Source: MWAR01 sp035388825 (GTDB lineage: Bacteria; Muiribacteriota; Ozemobacteria; Ozemobacterales; Ozemobacteraceae). Taken from it: a stretch of 64,000 nt of DNA. The number at the start of each line of letters is the position of its first letter. Position 1 is the first letter of the stretch. Positions 24,240 through 33,261 of the stretch are shown here, one piece after another. The stretch spans positions 1 to 64,000 of the forward strand of contig DAOOQQ010000015.1 of NCBI GenBank assembly GCA_035388825.1, written 5' to 3'. The notes beneath the pieces are model-generated. The model worked only from the letters and a program-made list of their open reading frames with translations, did no database searches and was not told the DNA's origin. A program made the translations under genes and the position numbers.

Positions 24240-25187
24240 ATGGTCAACGGCAAGCAGGTGAAGATCTTCTCGGGCATCGCCAATCCGGCTCTCGTCCAGT
24301 CGATCTGCAGCTATCTCGAGGTGCGGGAAGGCAAGATCATGCACTCCCAGTTCGCCGACGGCGAGCTTTACTGCCGGATCGACGAGTCGGTGCGCGGCTG
24401 CGACACGTTCATCATCCAGCCGACCTGTCCGCCGGTGACGGACAACCTGATGCGCCTTCTGATCACGATCGACGCGTTGCGCCGCGCATCGGCCGGCAGC
24501 GTGACGGCCGTCGTGCCGTATTTCGGCTACAGCCGCCAGGAAAAGAAGAGCACCGGCCGCGAGCCGATCACGGCCAAACTGGTCGCGAACCTGATCTGCA
24601 CGGCGGGCGCCGGCCGGATCCTCTCGGTCGACATGCACGACCCGGCCCTCCAGGGCTTCTTCGACATCCCGGTCGATCACCTTTCGGCGGCGCCGCTGCT
24701 GGCCGAGTATTTCCGGGCCACGAACCTCTCGAACACCGTCGTCGTCTCCCCCGACACGGGCGGCGTGCACCGCGCCCGTTCGTTCGCCAACCGCCTCGGC
24801 CTGCCGCTCGCGATCATCGACAAACGCCGGCCCGAAGCGAACAAGGCCGTCGTGATGAACGTCATCGGTGAGGTGAAGGGCCGGGACGTGGTCATCATCG
24901 ACGACATCGTCGACACGGCCGGCACGCTGGTGCGGGTCGCGGAAGCCCTCGTCGAGAAGGGCGCGAAGAAGATCACGGCTTGCTGCACCCACGCCCTCCT
25001 CTCGGATCCGGCCACCGAGCGGATCATGAAGTCCTCGATCACCGAAATCGTCACCACCGACTCGATCCCGCTCGGCGAGGAAAAGCGCAAGGCTTGCCGG
25101 GTCCATACGATCTCGCTTTCCAAGCTGATCGGCGAGGCCATCCAGCGCATCTACGACAAGCGGTCCGTCAGCGAACTGTTCATCTGA
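24240..25187 (+). CDS. prs: Ribose-phosphate pyrophosphokinase
   Basis: The protein makes PRPP from ribose 5-phosphate and ATP. It is 315 residues with two phosphoribosyltransferase-like domains, FADGELYCRIDESVRG near the N-terminus, the ATP-binding region YFGYSRQEKKSTGREPI near residue 100, and the PRPP-binding loop VVIIDDIVDTAGTL near residue 218. Upstream glmU and spoVG give the Bacillus-type order. GGAGG precedes the ATG. Confidence 0.97.
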   Translation: MVNGKQVKIFSGIANPALVQSICSYLEVREGKIMHSQFADGELYCRIDESVRGCDTFIIQPTCPPVTDNLMRLLITIDALRRASAGSVTAVVPYFGYSRQEKKSTGREPITAKLVANLICTAGAGRILSVDMHDPALQGFFDIPVDHLSAAPLLAEYFRATNLSNTVVVSPDTGGVHRARSFANRLGLPLAIIDKRRPEANKAVVMNVIGEVKGRDVVIIDDIVDTAGTLVRVAEALVEKGAKKITACCTHALLSDPATERIMKSSITEIVTTDSIPLGEEKRKACRVHTISLSKLIGEAIQRIYDKRSVSELFI

Positions 25188-25225
25188 ACCCAGACCAGCA
25201 GCCCCTCACGGAGGTTTTTTCCGTC

Positions 25226-27727
25226 ATGCGTTTCTTCTCGAACCGACTCCTGATCGGGGGGCTCGCAACGGCCCTCCTTGCAACCTCTCTCGCGGGCTGC
25301 GGCGGTGGCAAGCGGCGCAATCCGGTTGCGGCACCGGCCGATCGGCCGGAAAAAACCGAAAACGAGGCACCGGCCAGTGAGGCCAATGCCCGTATCCGGG
25401 CCGCCCTCGACCGGGGCGACGCAAAGACGGCCGAGCGCCTGGCCCGCGCGCGCATCGCCGCTCACCCGGCGGACGGGGAAGCACATCGGCTTCTGGCCCG
25501 CGCCCTTTCCGAGCAGAAAAAGCCTTCCGGCGAGGTTCGCCAGGCCCTGGAAAAAGCCGAGGCGCTCCAGCCGGGCGATGCAGCAGGGCGGCGCGACCTG
25601 GCCGCGATGCTCGACCGGCAGGCGCAGGAGGCGATTTCCGCCGACGACCCGGACAAGGCGATCCCGCTCTGGAAGCGATGTCTCGCCCTCAAATTCAAAC
25701 CCCGCCAGACGGAAAAGCAGCTTGCCGAAGCCTATCGTCGGCAGGGTGAACAGCGGGCCGCGGCCGGCAAGCCCGCCGACGCCGAAAAATCCTTCCGGGA
25801 AGCGGTCTCGCTGCTCCCCGACAATCCCGTGCCGCGTCTCGATCTCGCGCGTCTTCTGATGGACGGCGACCGCCTGGTCGAAGCCCAGCGCGAACTGAAG
25901 GAGCTGACCGACGCGCATCCGAACTTCGAGGCGGGGCTCGTCGCCTACGCGCATCTCTTGCGCCGCATGGGCGACGTGCGCGGCGCCACGAAGCAGGTGG
26001 AACGCGTTCTCGAGTATGCCCCGGGAAATCCCGAGGCGCTGGCTCTCCAGAAAGATCTCGCGAACACGGTTCCGATCCGGCAGGCGGCCGAGCCGGCAGC
26101 CGCGGCGTTCGATGAGCCCGATCCCGACACCCTCCGGGAGCTCACCCGCCTCGAGTCGGCAGGCGATCCCGCAGCCCAGCAGGCGTTTCTCGAAAGCTAC
26201 CTGGCCGCGCATCCCGAGGCGTCGTGGGCAAAACTGCGTCAGGCCATGCTGTATGAGCGCCAGGGCAAGCCCGAGGATGCGATGGCACTACTCGAGACGT
26301 ATCTGGCCGGCTCCCCGGAAGATTTCCGCGCCCGTTTCCTGCATGCGCGGTGTCTCCTGGCGACGGGCCGCACCGCCGATGCCCTTTCGGCGCTGAAGGC
26401 GCTCGAAGCCGACAACCGTGCGAACCATCAGGTCCAGGACGAGATGGGGCAGGCCTATGCGAAGCTCGGCAGGTTCAACGAGGCCCGGACCGCCTGGAAG
26501 CGCATCATTGAGGCAAATCCGACCTTCGCCCCCTCCCTGTTCAATCTCGGCCAGCTCGCGATGGAGCAGGGTCTGGCCGACGAGGCGCGCGACTGGTTCG
26601 ACCAGGCCCTGCGCCAGGAGCCCGCGAACCCGAAATTCCGATATTTTGCCGGCCTCAACCTCAAGCAGGCCGGCATGGAGCCCGAAGCCCGGGCCGTCTG
26701 GGAAAGCGGCAAAGCCTATCTGACGCCGTCCGACCCCTACGCGACCCGCATCGCCGCCGCGCTCGGCAAGCCTCTCCCGCCGGCAGCGGCTGCAGCGCCA
26801 GCCTTGTCCCCGCTCACGCGGCCCCCCGCCATCGAGCCGCCGGCCCCGGTGAGCCCGGTCGCCGCGGCCCAGCCGACCTCGGTTGGAGGGGTCGTCGTCC
26901 AGCCGGTGGCCCCCGCCGCCTCTGACATGGCGGATCCGGGGTACCAGGCGGCCCTCGAGGCGGCCCGGGCCGGGCAGTATGCCGATGCCGTGACGGGCTT
27001 CCAGGAGGTTCTGGAGCGGTATCCGGCCGGATTCAACGCCCGCATGAATCTCGGCAACGTGTATATGGCCACGAACCGCCCCGGAGAGGCGGCTGCCCAG
27101 TATCTGCACGCCGTCCGGCTGGAAAAGAACAATTCCAACGCCCTGCGGGCCCTTTCCCGCGCTTACGACGAGCTCGGTCTCCGCGGCCATGCGGCCGGTC
27201 TCGCAGCCCGCGCGGACGGGAAGGAGAATGCCGGAGGCGCCGCAACGACACGCAGCAATCCCCGCGCGTTCGAACCGGTGACGACCGCCCTTCTGTCGAA
27301 CGGGCTTCCGGAGGAGGCTCTCGCGATCATCAATGCAGGGGTTGCCGAAAACCCCGACTCTCCCGACCTGGTCGTCCTGCAAGGGGACGTGCTGACCGCC
27401 CTCCGCCAGGATGCCCAGGCGGAAACGGTGTATCGGCGCGCCCTGACGCTCGATGCCCAGAATCCCGCGCCGATGATCCGGCTCGGCAACCTGTATGCCG
27501 GCCGTCAGCAGACGGATGCGGCCATCGCCCAGTATCAGGCGGCTCTCAAGAGCCCCCTGATCGATCCCGACGGGATGTTCTCCATCGCCGACCAGTTCGT
27601 TCGTCTCGGCCGGCGCACGGAAGCCACCGAGGTTCTGAATCGTCTCAAGGGAATGAACCTGTCCGAGGCGCAGCTCGCCAAGCTGCATGAACGCACCGGC
27701 ACCCCCGCCCCCGCTTCGGCCGAGTGA
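25226..27727 (+). CDS. TPR lipoprotein
   Basis: The protein is 833 residues with a lipoprotein signal (LLATSLAGC, Cys at about 25 followed by GGGKRR). Nearly all of the rest is tetratricopeptide repeats in three blocks, broken near residues 510-570 by a Pro/Ala/Val-rich linker. Repeats such as AQKALEKAEAL-like helices and MNLGNVYMATNRPGEAAAQY are typical. After Cys the residues are Gly-Gly-Gly, with no Asp at +2, so it may be sorted to the outer membrane. The start ATG has GGAGG 11 bases upstream. It follows prs by 38 bases and is probably co-transcribed. The role is likely as a periplasmic scaffold; the partner is unknown. Confidence 0.8.
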   Translation: MRFFSNRLLIGGLATALLATSLAGCGGGKRRNPVAAPADRPEKTENEAPASEANARIRAALDRGDAKTAERLARARIAAHPADGEAHRLLARALSEQKKPSGEVRQALEKAEALQPGDAAGRRDLAAMLDRQAQEAISADDPDKAIPLWKRCLALKFKPRQTEKQLAEAYRRQGEQRAAAGKPADAEKSFREAVSLLPDNPVPRLDLARLLMDGDRLVEAQRELKELTDAHPNFEAGLVAYAHLLRRMGDVRGATKQVERVLEYAPGNPEALALQKDLANTVPIRQAAEPAAAAFDEPDPDTLRELTRLESAGDPAAQQAFLESYLAAHPEASWAKLRQAMLYERQGKPEDAMALLETYLAGSPEDFRARFLHARCLLATGRTADALSALKALEADNRANHQVQDEMGQAYAKLGRFNEARTAWKRIIEANPTFAPSLFNLGQLAMEQGLADEARDWFDQALRQEPANPKFRYFAGLNLKQAGMEPEARAVWESGKAYLTPSDPYATRIAAALGKPLPPAAAAAPALSPLTRPPAIEPPAPVSPVAAAQPTSVGGVVVQPVAPAASDMADPGYQAALEAARAGQYADAVTGFQEVLERYPAGFNARMNLGNVYMATNRPGEAAAQYLHAVRLEKNNSNALRALSRAYDELGLRGHAAGLAARADGKENAGGAATTRSNPRAFEPVTTALLSNGLPEEALAIINAGVAENPDSPDLVVLQGDVLTALRQDAQAETVYRRALTLDAQNPAPMIRLGNLYAGRQQTDAAIAQYQAALKSPLIDPDGMFSIADQFVRLGRRTEATEVLNRLKGMNLSEAQLAKLHERTGTPAPASAE

Positions 27728-27759
27728 ATCCACGATCAACCGCCACGAAGGAGTGACGC

Positions 27760-28014
27760 ATGTTCGACCCCAACACCATCAAAGGGCTCGATGGAGCCAT
27801 GACGGATCTGAACAAGGCCATCGATGCCCTCCCCGACGGGCCGCTCAAGCGCCAGTTGTCCCAACGGCTGAACCGGATGCAGCATGTCCGCGACCATCTC
27901 GATGAGGAGACCGATATCCACGAAACGCGCTCGCCGTTGAGGTATGTCGTGTTCGGCTTCGTCCTCGCCCTCGCCTTCATCCTGGTCTGGAAAATGCGAC
28001 CATCCTGCAAGTGA
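27760..28014 (+). CDS. Small tail-anchored membrane protein
   Basis: The protein is 84 residues: an N-terminal amphipathic helical part (LDGAMTDLNKAIDALP, LKRQLSQRLNRMQHVRDHL) and one C-terminal membrane helix YVVFGFVLALAFILVW ending in a basic tail. AAGGAG lies before the ATG. No family recognised. It sits directly after the TPR lipoprotein and may be in the same transcript. Confidence 0.65.
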   Translation: MFDPNTIKGLDGAMTDLNKAIDALPDGPLKRQLSQRLNRMQHVRDHLDEETDIHETRSPLRYVVFGFVLALAFILVWKMRPSCK

Positions 28015-28033
28015 AAAAGGATCGCTGATATAT

Positions 28034-28681
28034 ATGACATATTATACATTCACCATGAAATATCACACGTTCGTCCTTCCCTGTTCGCTCCTTCTGTTCC
28101 TGCTGCTGATCACCCCAGGGGCGTTCGCGGAGGGAGAATCCTCCAAGCCGGCATCGGGCACGCCGGTTCTCGAGAAGGTGTCTCCCGAGTTCGGGGCGCG
28201 GTGGTTCCGCAAGGATGGGTACAAGGATTTCTTCGAGCCGCGCGTGTCGTTCGTCAAGCGCAAGAGCGGCTACTCGGAGGTCATCGAGTATTCCTGGCGG
28301 CCGATGGTGCCGTTCGGCATGAGGAACGACGAGCGCATCGACCGCGTCCAGTTCTCGTTCAGCCGGTATTACTACAGCGGCCCGAAGATCTTTTACGGTG
28401 CCGGCGTCGGCGGGAACATCATCCTGTTCACCGATGGGCTGAAAGACCTGGCCAAGACCCGGTATAACCTCGATGTCAAGGATGGCGTCAACGGCCTCGG
28501 CCGCGTATTCGCCGGGTACAAGCTCCGCGATTTCTCGTTCGGAAAATACAAGTTTCCCCTGACGCTGCGCATCGATGCCGTCTTTTCGCCCGACTACAAG
28601 TTCGGCGGCGAGATGGGCCGGGCCGGGGACAAGATCGAGCTGACCGAGATCACCGGCGGCTTCGCCTTCAGTGTCGAATGA
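28034..28681 (+). CDS. Exported protein of unknown function
   Basis: The protein is 215 residues with a signal peptide (KYHTFVLPCSLLLFLLLITPGAFA). The mature part is aromatic- and strand-rich (YSEVIEYSWRPMVPFG, RVQFSFSRYYYSG, YKLRDFSFGKYKFPLTLRIDAVFSP, ITGGFAFSVE), compatible with a small beta structure or barrel, although the last residue is Glu. The start may be ATG 28034 or ATG 28055; the latter begins exactly at the signal peptide. The leader is unusually AT-rich. The stop region overlaps the upstream frame of the radical SAM gene. Confidence 0.65.
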   Translation: MTYYTFTMKYHTFVLPCSLLLFLLLITPGAFAEGESSKPASGTPVLEKVSPEFGARWFRKDGYKDFFEPRVSFVKRKSGYSEVIEYSWRPMVPFGMRNDERIDRVQFSFSRYYYSGPKIFYGAGVGGNIILFTDGLKDLAKTRYNLDVKDGVNGLGRVFAGYKLRDFSFGKYKFPLTLRIDAVFSPDYKFGGEMGRAGDKIELTEITGGFAFSVE

Positions 28682-28691
28682 GCGGCCGGTG

Positions 28692-29621
28692 ATGGCAGCG
28701 CGCGTCTTCGGTCCCGTTCCGTCACGCCGGCTCGGCAGATCCCTGGGCCTCGACCTCACCCCGGCGAAAACCTGCACGTACGACTGCCGGTACTGCCAGC
28801 TCTCGGCGACGGACCACCCGGCCACCGGGCGGAGCATGTTCTTCCCCCCCGAAGAACTCCTTGCAGAGCTGCGCGCAACCCTTTCCCGGATCGAGACCCC
28901 CGACTGGATCACCTGTTCGGGAACGGGCGAGCCGACGTTGTATGCCGGTCTCGGCACGGTTCTGCGCGGCATCCGGGAACTGAGCCAGGTTCCCATCTGC
29001 GTCATCACCAACGGCTCCCTGCTCGGCCGCCCCGACGTGCGGGCCGACCTGTGTTTCGCGGACCGCGTTCTGCCGACCCTGTGCAGCGTCCGTGAAGACA
29101 CCTGGCGGGCGATCCACCGGCCGGCGGCGGGAATTAAATTTCCAGAACTATTGAACGGGTTGAAAGCCTTCGGCGCGATGTATCCGGGCATGCTCGAGCT
29201 CGAAGTGTTCATCTGCCCCGGACTCAACGACACCCCGGAAGAGGTCGCGGCCCTCGGAGCATGGCTGCGCGAGCTGCCGGGACTCGATGCCGTGTATCTG
29301 AACGCGGCCGTGCGAAGCCCGATCGACGCCTCGCTACCCCAGGCGGACGCCGCGCATCTCGATGGCATCCGCCATGCCCTGGGCCTTCAGGTCCCCGTCA
29401 CGACCGCATTCGATCACACCCCGCTCCCGCGCGCCGTGAACTCGAAACGGCCACCCACGGCTCGCGAGTTGCTCGAGCTGCTCAAGCGCCACCCCTGCAC
29501 CATCGAGCAGCTCCACCGCGTTTTCGGCGGCGAACGGGAGTTCCTGCAGCGGCTCGCCGCCGACCTGCTCGAGACGAAGACCGTCGAACTGCGGCCGGAC
29601 GGCACTCTGGCCCCGCTCTGA
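28692..29621 (+). CDS. Radical SAM protein with a C-terminal winged-helix-like tail
   Basis: The protein is 309 residues. The cluster motif CTYDCRYC (C-x3-C-x2-C) lies near residue 30, preceded by FGPVPSRRLGRSLG, a signature of the COG0731-type radical SAM group (relatives of tRNA-wybutosine synthesis Fe-S oxidoreductases). GTGEPTLY is the SAM-binding GGE-like motif. The last about 70 residues (ARELLELLKRHPCTIEQLHRVF ... TVELRPDG) look like a winged helix. The substrate is unknown. ATG 28692 fits the family N-terminus. Its stop is only seven bases from the convergent gene's stop. Confidence 0.85.
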   Translation: MAARVFGPVPSRRLGRSLGLDLTPAKTCTYDCRYCQLSATDHPATGRSMFFPPEELLAELRATLSRIETPDWITCSGTGEPTLYAGLGTVLRGIRELSQVPICVITNGSLLGRPDVRADLCFADRVLPTLCSVREDTWRAIHRPAAGIKFPELLNGLKAFGAMYPGMLELEVFICPGLNDTPEEVAALGAWLRELPGLDAVYLNAAVRSPIDASLPQADAAHLDGIRHALGLQVPVTTAFDHTPLPRAVNSKRPPTARELLELLKRHPCTIEQLHRVFGGEREFLQRLAADLLETKTVELRPDGTLAPL

Positions 29622-29628
29622 AAACCTC

Positions 29629-30669
29629 TCAGGAAGCGGGAAGCCGGATCGTGTGCCGGGTTCCTTCTTCCGAGACACTGATCAGCTGCGACACCGGCCG
29701 CGCATCCGCCAGGGCGGCATGGAGGCGGTAATACCCCGGTTTCAGGCCGCGCATCCGCGCCACACCGTCCCCGCCCGTCACGGCACCGCCGGCCTGTTCG
29801 AGGGTGATATGGGCACCGGTGACGGGCTTCCCGTCGGCCGTCGTCACCCGCACCTCCAGCGGCGCCCGGAAAGGCCGCAGCGACAGCTTCAACTCGGAGC
29901 GGACGGCGGGATTCCAGCGCAGCGACAGGCTCCGATACCCGTCAACGGCGACGAATACGTCGCGCACGCCGGTGTTCTCCGACATCCCAACCGGGAATTC
30001 TCCCCGTTCGTCCGTCGAGAAGGGAAGACCGTCGATCGTTCCGACAGCCCCACGAATCGGTTTTCCGGTCACGGCATCGACGACGCGGCCGGGCATGACG
30101 GCCCGATCCGGCGTCCCGTTCTGCGCTCCGCTCGATACGGCCGAGCAACCGGCATCCGGCATCGGCAGGAAGCGCCAGAACCCTGGAGTGGCGTATTCAT
30201 CCGGCGAAAGGGCCGCCACTCCGGCAGCCGCCGTCGCATCGACCCGGGCCAGCAACGATAACTCCTCGCCGCCCCAGCGCCAGGCTGCGGCAACCCCCGG
30301 TCGGTTCACACCGGCACACCCGGCAATCCCCGCTCCCCGGGAAACGCGCTTCCAGACGCGGGCCCAGACGGTCAGAACCTCACCCACCCGCATCGGTTCG
30401 GCAGGCCGGAACCTTCCATCGGGATACAACCCCATGGCCCCGGCAGCCAGGACCGAGGAAATTTGCGACTCGATTCCGACATCCGATCCCGTCGGCAGGG
30501 AAACGGCCGCGGCGCCCGCAGGCAGCGCGCGACCAAGGTGGAGAGCGACGTCCCGGCGCGTCAGAACATCGACCGGCGGCCCATCGACCGGGACGCACCA
30601 GCCGCCGGCAATGAGCGCGGTGATCCCGACGAGGCAGAAGCCGGCAAACCGGCGCAGGAGGGACGGCAT
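29629..30669 (-). CDS. Exported protein with an SLH-like motif and carboxypeptidase-regulatory-like repeats
   Basis: The protein is 346 residues with a signal peptide (FCLVGITALIAGG). Residues of about 65-110 contain AAGAMGLYPDGRFRPAEPMRVGEVL, an S-layer-homology-type motif (normally G-(I/L)-x-G-YPDG-x-FRP-x-x-x-(V/M)-TR-x-E). Residues of about 195-345 hold two domains like the CarboxypepD regulatory fold (GRVVDAVTGKPIRGAV; LEVRVTTADGKPVTGAHI ... GLKPGYYRLHA). It may bind the cell envelope and display beta-sandwich modules. The start overlaps the stop of the AMIN/STN gene as TGATG. Last gene of the three-gene operon. Confidence 0.65.
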   Translation of the reverse strand: MPSLLRRFAGFCLVGITALIAGGWCVPVDGPPVDVLTRRDVALHLGRALPAGAAAVSLPTGSDVGIESQISSVLAAGAMGLYPDGRFRPAEPMRVGEVLTVWARVWKRVSRGAGIAGCAGVNRPGVAAAWRWGGEELSLLARVDATAAAGVAALSPDEYATPGFWRFLPMPDAGCSAVSSGAQNGTPDRAVMPGRVVDAVTGKPIRGAVGTIDGLPFSTDERGEFPVGMSENTGVRDVFVAVDGYRSLSLRWNPAVRSELKLSLRPFRAPLEVRVTTADGKPVTGAHITLEQAGGAVTGGDGVARMRGLKPGYYRLHAALADARPVSQLISVSEEGTRHTIRLPAS

Positions 30670-31586
30670 CAGTTGTCCCCCCTCAGGTGCTGCGCGGCGG
30701 CCCGGGGCGACAGGCCGTCGGGCAAAGCCGCCGCCATCATGCGCAGGCGTTCTGCGGGAACCCCTTTTTCGAGGTGCCTGGCCAGACCGTCACCGCTGAG
30801 CCGACGCAGCGCTTCGGCGACGGTCACTCCCTGAAGCGTGTCCGGAACCACCTCACCGGCGGCCGGAAGCTTCAGCAGCGGATTCTTCTTCGAACTCAGC
30901 CACCAGTCGGCTCCCTCATGCGTCAGCACCATGCCAATGCGCTTTGCCAGACGCTCCAGAGCGGCCATGGCAGACTCGCTCCGGCTGCGGAACGTGACGA
31001 TCGCGGGAGGATCGTCGCGCATGCGAAGCGAAATGCCGGCGCGGCCGGCAAGCTCGGCAAGCAGCGGCAGGACAGGGGATCGTTTCACGTCGATGACGAC
31101 GGCCCCCCCCCCGTGGCCGGGGAGCAGCAGGGACTCGGGAAGGGGCCCAGCATCCGCCCGGCGGCCGCTTCCCGCGCCACCTGCGTCGGCTCGGAGACGG
31201 ATCGACAAGCCGCCGGCCGTGCGCGTGAGTTTCATCCCGGTTCCGGGAGCGACATACAGGTTCAACCGCTGCACGGGGGGATCGGCATGCACCTGGCCCT
31301 GCCACACCTGTCGGAGCGGGCCCCGGAAGGCCGTCACGGCAGGCATGGGAGAGCCCGATTCGGTTTCGGGCAGATCGAGCCGCCAGCAGGAGTCGGCGGC
31401 AATCCAGCGCATGACGGGCTCGACGGGCGTGGCAAGCCGGATGTCGATGCGGCCTTCGGTGTCGGAGGTTTCGACCGTGACCGTCTCGACACGGGCTGGA
31501 GCAGCCGAGACAGCGGTCACCGGCGGCATTCCCAGGAACAGGGATGCCAGCAGGAGCGCGTGCAGCGGCCGGCCGTCGCTCATCAT
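30669..31586 (-). CDS. Exported AMIN- and STN-like domain protein without a secretin channel
   Basis: The protein is 305 residues with a signal peptide (LHALLLASLFLGMPPVTAVSA). Residues of about 30-130 resemble an AMIN domain (VETVTVETSDTEGRIDIRL ... QRLNLYVAPGTG), the peptidoglycan-binding module of PilQ and AmiC. Residues of about 165-235 resemble the secretin/TonB short N-terminal domain (VVIDVKRSPVLPLLAELAG ... IVTFRSRSESAMAALERLAK). In PilQ these domains precede a secretin pore, which is absent here. ATGATG start with GGAGGAGGGGG upstream, overlapping the stop of the zinc-ribbon gene. Confidence 0.65.
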   Translation of the reverse strand: MMSDGRPLHALLLASLFLGMPPVTAVSAAPARVETVTVETSDTEGRIDIRLATPVEPVMRWIAADSCWRLDLPETESGSPMPAVTAFRGPLRQVWQGQVHADPPVQRLNLYVAPGTGMKLTRTAGGLSIRLRADAGGAGSGRRADAGPLPESLLLPGHGGGAVVIDVKRSPVLPLLAELAGRAGISLRMRDDPPAIVTFRSRSESAMAALERLAKRIGMVLTHEGADWWLSSKKNPLLKLPAAGEVVPDTLQGVTVAEALRRLSGDGLARHLEKGVPAERLRMMAAALPDGLSPRAAAQHLRGDN

Positions 31587-32965
31587 CCCCCTCCTCCCTG
31601 GGTCAGGCCCGAGACGAGGATGCCGGAGAGGGCCGCGAAGGCTTCCATCCGGCTCGGGGTGATGGGCGGAATCGCCCGGAAGGGGGTCTGCCCGATCTCG
31701 ACACCGAGACCTGTTCCGAGCACCGAGAGAGAACGATCGAGTTCGGCGCCGGCAACGACGCCGGACCGGTCGAGCAGGAGTTCTGCCGGCGGCTCTTTCC
31801 CGGGCCGGCAGACGCGCCAGACGGATGCCACCAGCGGCTGCCACTCCTCCCAACGCAGGGATTCGTAGGGCGCCGCCCGGTTTTCGTTCAGCATGACGGG
31901 AGGCAGGGGCCGGAGGGCAAGCAGTGCCCGCCAGGCCTCGTACAGCGGGTGGTCGAGGGGAACGTCGGCAAACGGTCCCGGTTCGGCGGCATCGGAAGCG
32001 AGATGGCGCTCCAGCAGCGGGCCGCGGAACGGGATGTTCGGGAACAGAATCAACGGGCGATCGCCGGTCTTGTTGATGACCGCCTCGAGGCCCTGGGCCC
32101 GTTCACACGTCATCGGAGCCCGGCTGGACGGCACTTCGCCCCAGGCGGCCCGGGCGAGCACCTCAGTGTCGGAGAGGCTGACGCCCAGCTGGCGGGAGAG
32201 GAAACTCTGGAGATCGGACCAGAACACGGGTTTCGCGGGTTCGATTCGTCCGCTGCCCCATGTTGCACTCGAGCCGGCCAGAAGCGGCCACAACCCGAAC
32301 ATGACCATCACGGCGAGCGTCGCGCCGATCGCAAGGCTGCGCCGGGCGGTCGGATCCTGCCGCAGACGGCCCACCAGCCATGCGCAGAACCCTGCAGGTC
32401 CCGCCACGGGGACGGCCAGCTTTCCGGAAGCCGCCTTGATGATGATGCGGATTCTGGCAAGCCAGGCCACGCCTGAGCTCTCTTCGGCCATCGGAGTCAG
32501 CGCGGGAGCCGGAGCTGCGACCGGCGGTCGTTCCGGGCTGCGCTCATCGGCCATCGGGATCGGGGCCTCGGCTGCTGCAGGAGTGAGTTCTTTCCGCTCC
32601 GGAACCGGTGGCCGATCGACCATCACCGGCTCGGTGACCGTCGTGAAGGTTGCCACAGCCGGAACGACGCTGGCCTGTTCAGCCGGCCCCGTTCGCTCTT
32701 CGGGCGCCGAGAGCGTCGCGCCGTTCCGCAGGGTGTGCGATACGGCCTGGTGCTGCTTCTGCATCTGCTCGATCGCTTCGGGCGGAAGTGCCGTCGGAAC
32801 ACCGCATCCTCCGCAGAATCGGGAGATGGAGAGATTCTTCTTGCCGCAGTGGAGGCACTGCCAGGCCGTCGGCCCCCGGCCGCCCCCCGTGGGCGCAGCA
32901 GGTGCAGCCGTCGGTTTCGCAGGCGGCAGATAGGGTGACATCGGTTGTCGTTCGGCGAAAGGCAT
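31583..32965 (-). CDS. Zinc-ribbon protein with one membrane helix
   Basis: The protein is 460 residues. Near the N-terminus a zinc ribbon has two CxxC pairs (CLHCGKKN ... FCGGCG). A long Pro/Ala/Glu-rich linker follows, one membrane helix (ATLAVMVMFGLWPLLAG, about residue 230), and a C-terminal globular domain of about 200 residues with LSRQLGVSLSDTEVLARAAWGEVP that I do not recognise. The topology suggests a cytoplasmic zinc ribbon and an external domain. ATG at 32965 has GGGATC five bases upstream; ATG at 32992 or 32941 are alternatives. First gene of the operon with the AMIN/STN and SLH-like genes. Confidence 0.65.
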   Translation of the reverse strand: MPFAERQPMSPYLPPAKPTAAPAAPTGGGRGPTAWQCLHCGKKNLSISRFCGGCGVPTALPPEAIEQMQKQHQAVSHTLRNGATLSAPEERTGPAEQASVVPAVATFTTVTEPVMVDRPPVPERKELTPAAAEAPIPMADERSPERPPVAAPAPALTPMAEESSGVAWLARIRIIIKAASGKLAVPVAGPAGFCAWLVGRLRQDPTARRSLAIGATLAVMVMFGLWPLLAGSSATWGSGRIEPAKPVFWSDLQSFLSRQLGVSLSDTEVLARAAWGEVPSSRAPMTCERAQGLEAVINKTGDRPLILFPNIPFRGPLLERHLASDAAEPGPFADVPLDHPLYEAWRALLALRPLPPVMLNENRAAPYESLRWEEWQPLVASVWRVCRPGKEPPAELLLDRSGVVAGAELDRSLSVLGTGLGVEIGQTPFRAIPPITPSRMEAFAALSGILVSGLTQGGGG

Positions 32966-33051
32966 ATGATCCCGGATCTTGTATCGGCGCATTTCCCGAA
33001 AACGTCCACCCTTCCTCCCCTCCGTTTTCGCCAAACACCCGAGCCTGATCC

Positions 33052-33071
33052 GGGCGGATCGCGATCCGCCC
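33052..33071. repeat. Short palindrome, GGATC-arm type
   Basis: GGGCGGATC-GC-GATCCGCCC, a perfect inverted repeat, followed by CCTAC. It is paired with the copy at 33105. Same arms as 51696. Confidence 0.8.
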
Positions 33072-33104
33072 CTACAGTGCGGGTGCCGTCCCAGAGAGGC
33101 GTCG

Positions 33105-33124
33105 GGGCGCATCGCGATGCGCCC
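33105..33124. repeat. Short palindrome, GCATC-arm type
   Basis: GGGCGCATC-GC-GATGCGCCC, perfect, 33 bases after the previous copy. Both lie in the 296-base divergent gap between the zinc-ribbon operon and the gene at 33262; the rest of that gap shows only a promoter-like site. Confidence 0.8.
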
Positions 33125-33218
33125 GGCGTGCCGCCCATGATTCCATCATCGATCGGATACAACGTTCGTGCCTGTCCCGAGAATCATTCTCTGCTTGGCT
33201 TCTCGCACCGGGTAAATG

Positions 33219-33227
33219 TGTTACCAT
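33219..33227 (+). promoter_or_regulatory. Possible extended -10 promoter
   Basis: TGTTACCAT, an extended -10 with a moderate hexamer, lies 35 bases before the ATG at 33262. TTGGCT at 33195 is 21 bases upstream, too far for a standard -35. Confidence 0.3.
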
Positions 33228-33261
33228 AGGGGAAAAGACCGATCACGGGAGGAGAAGCCAG

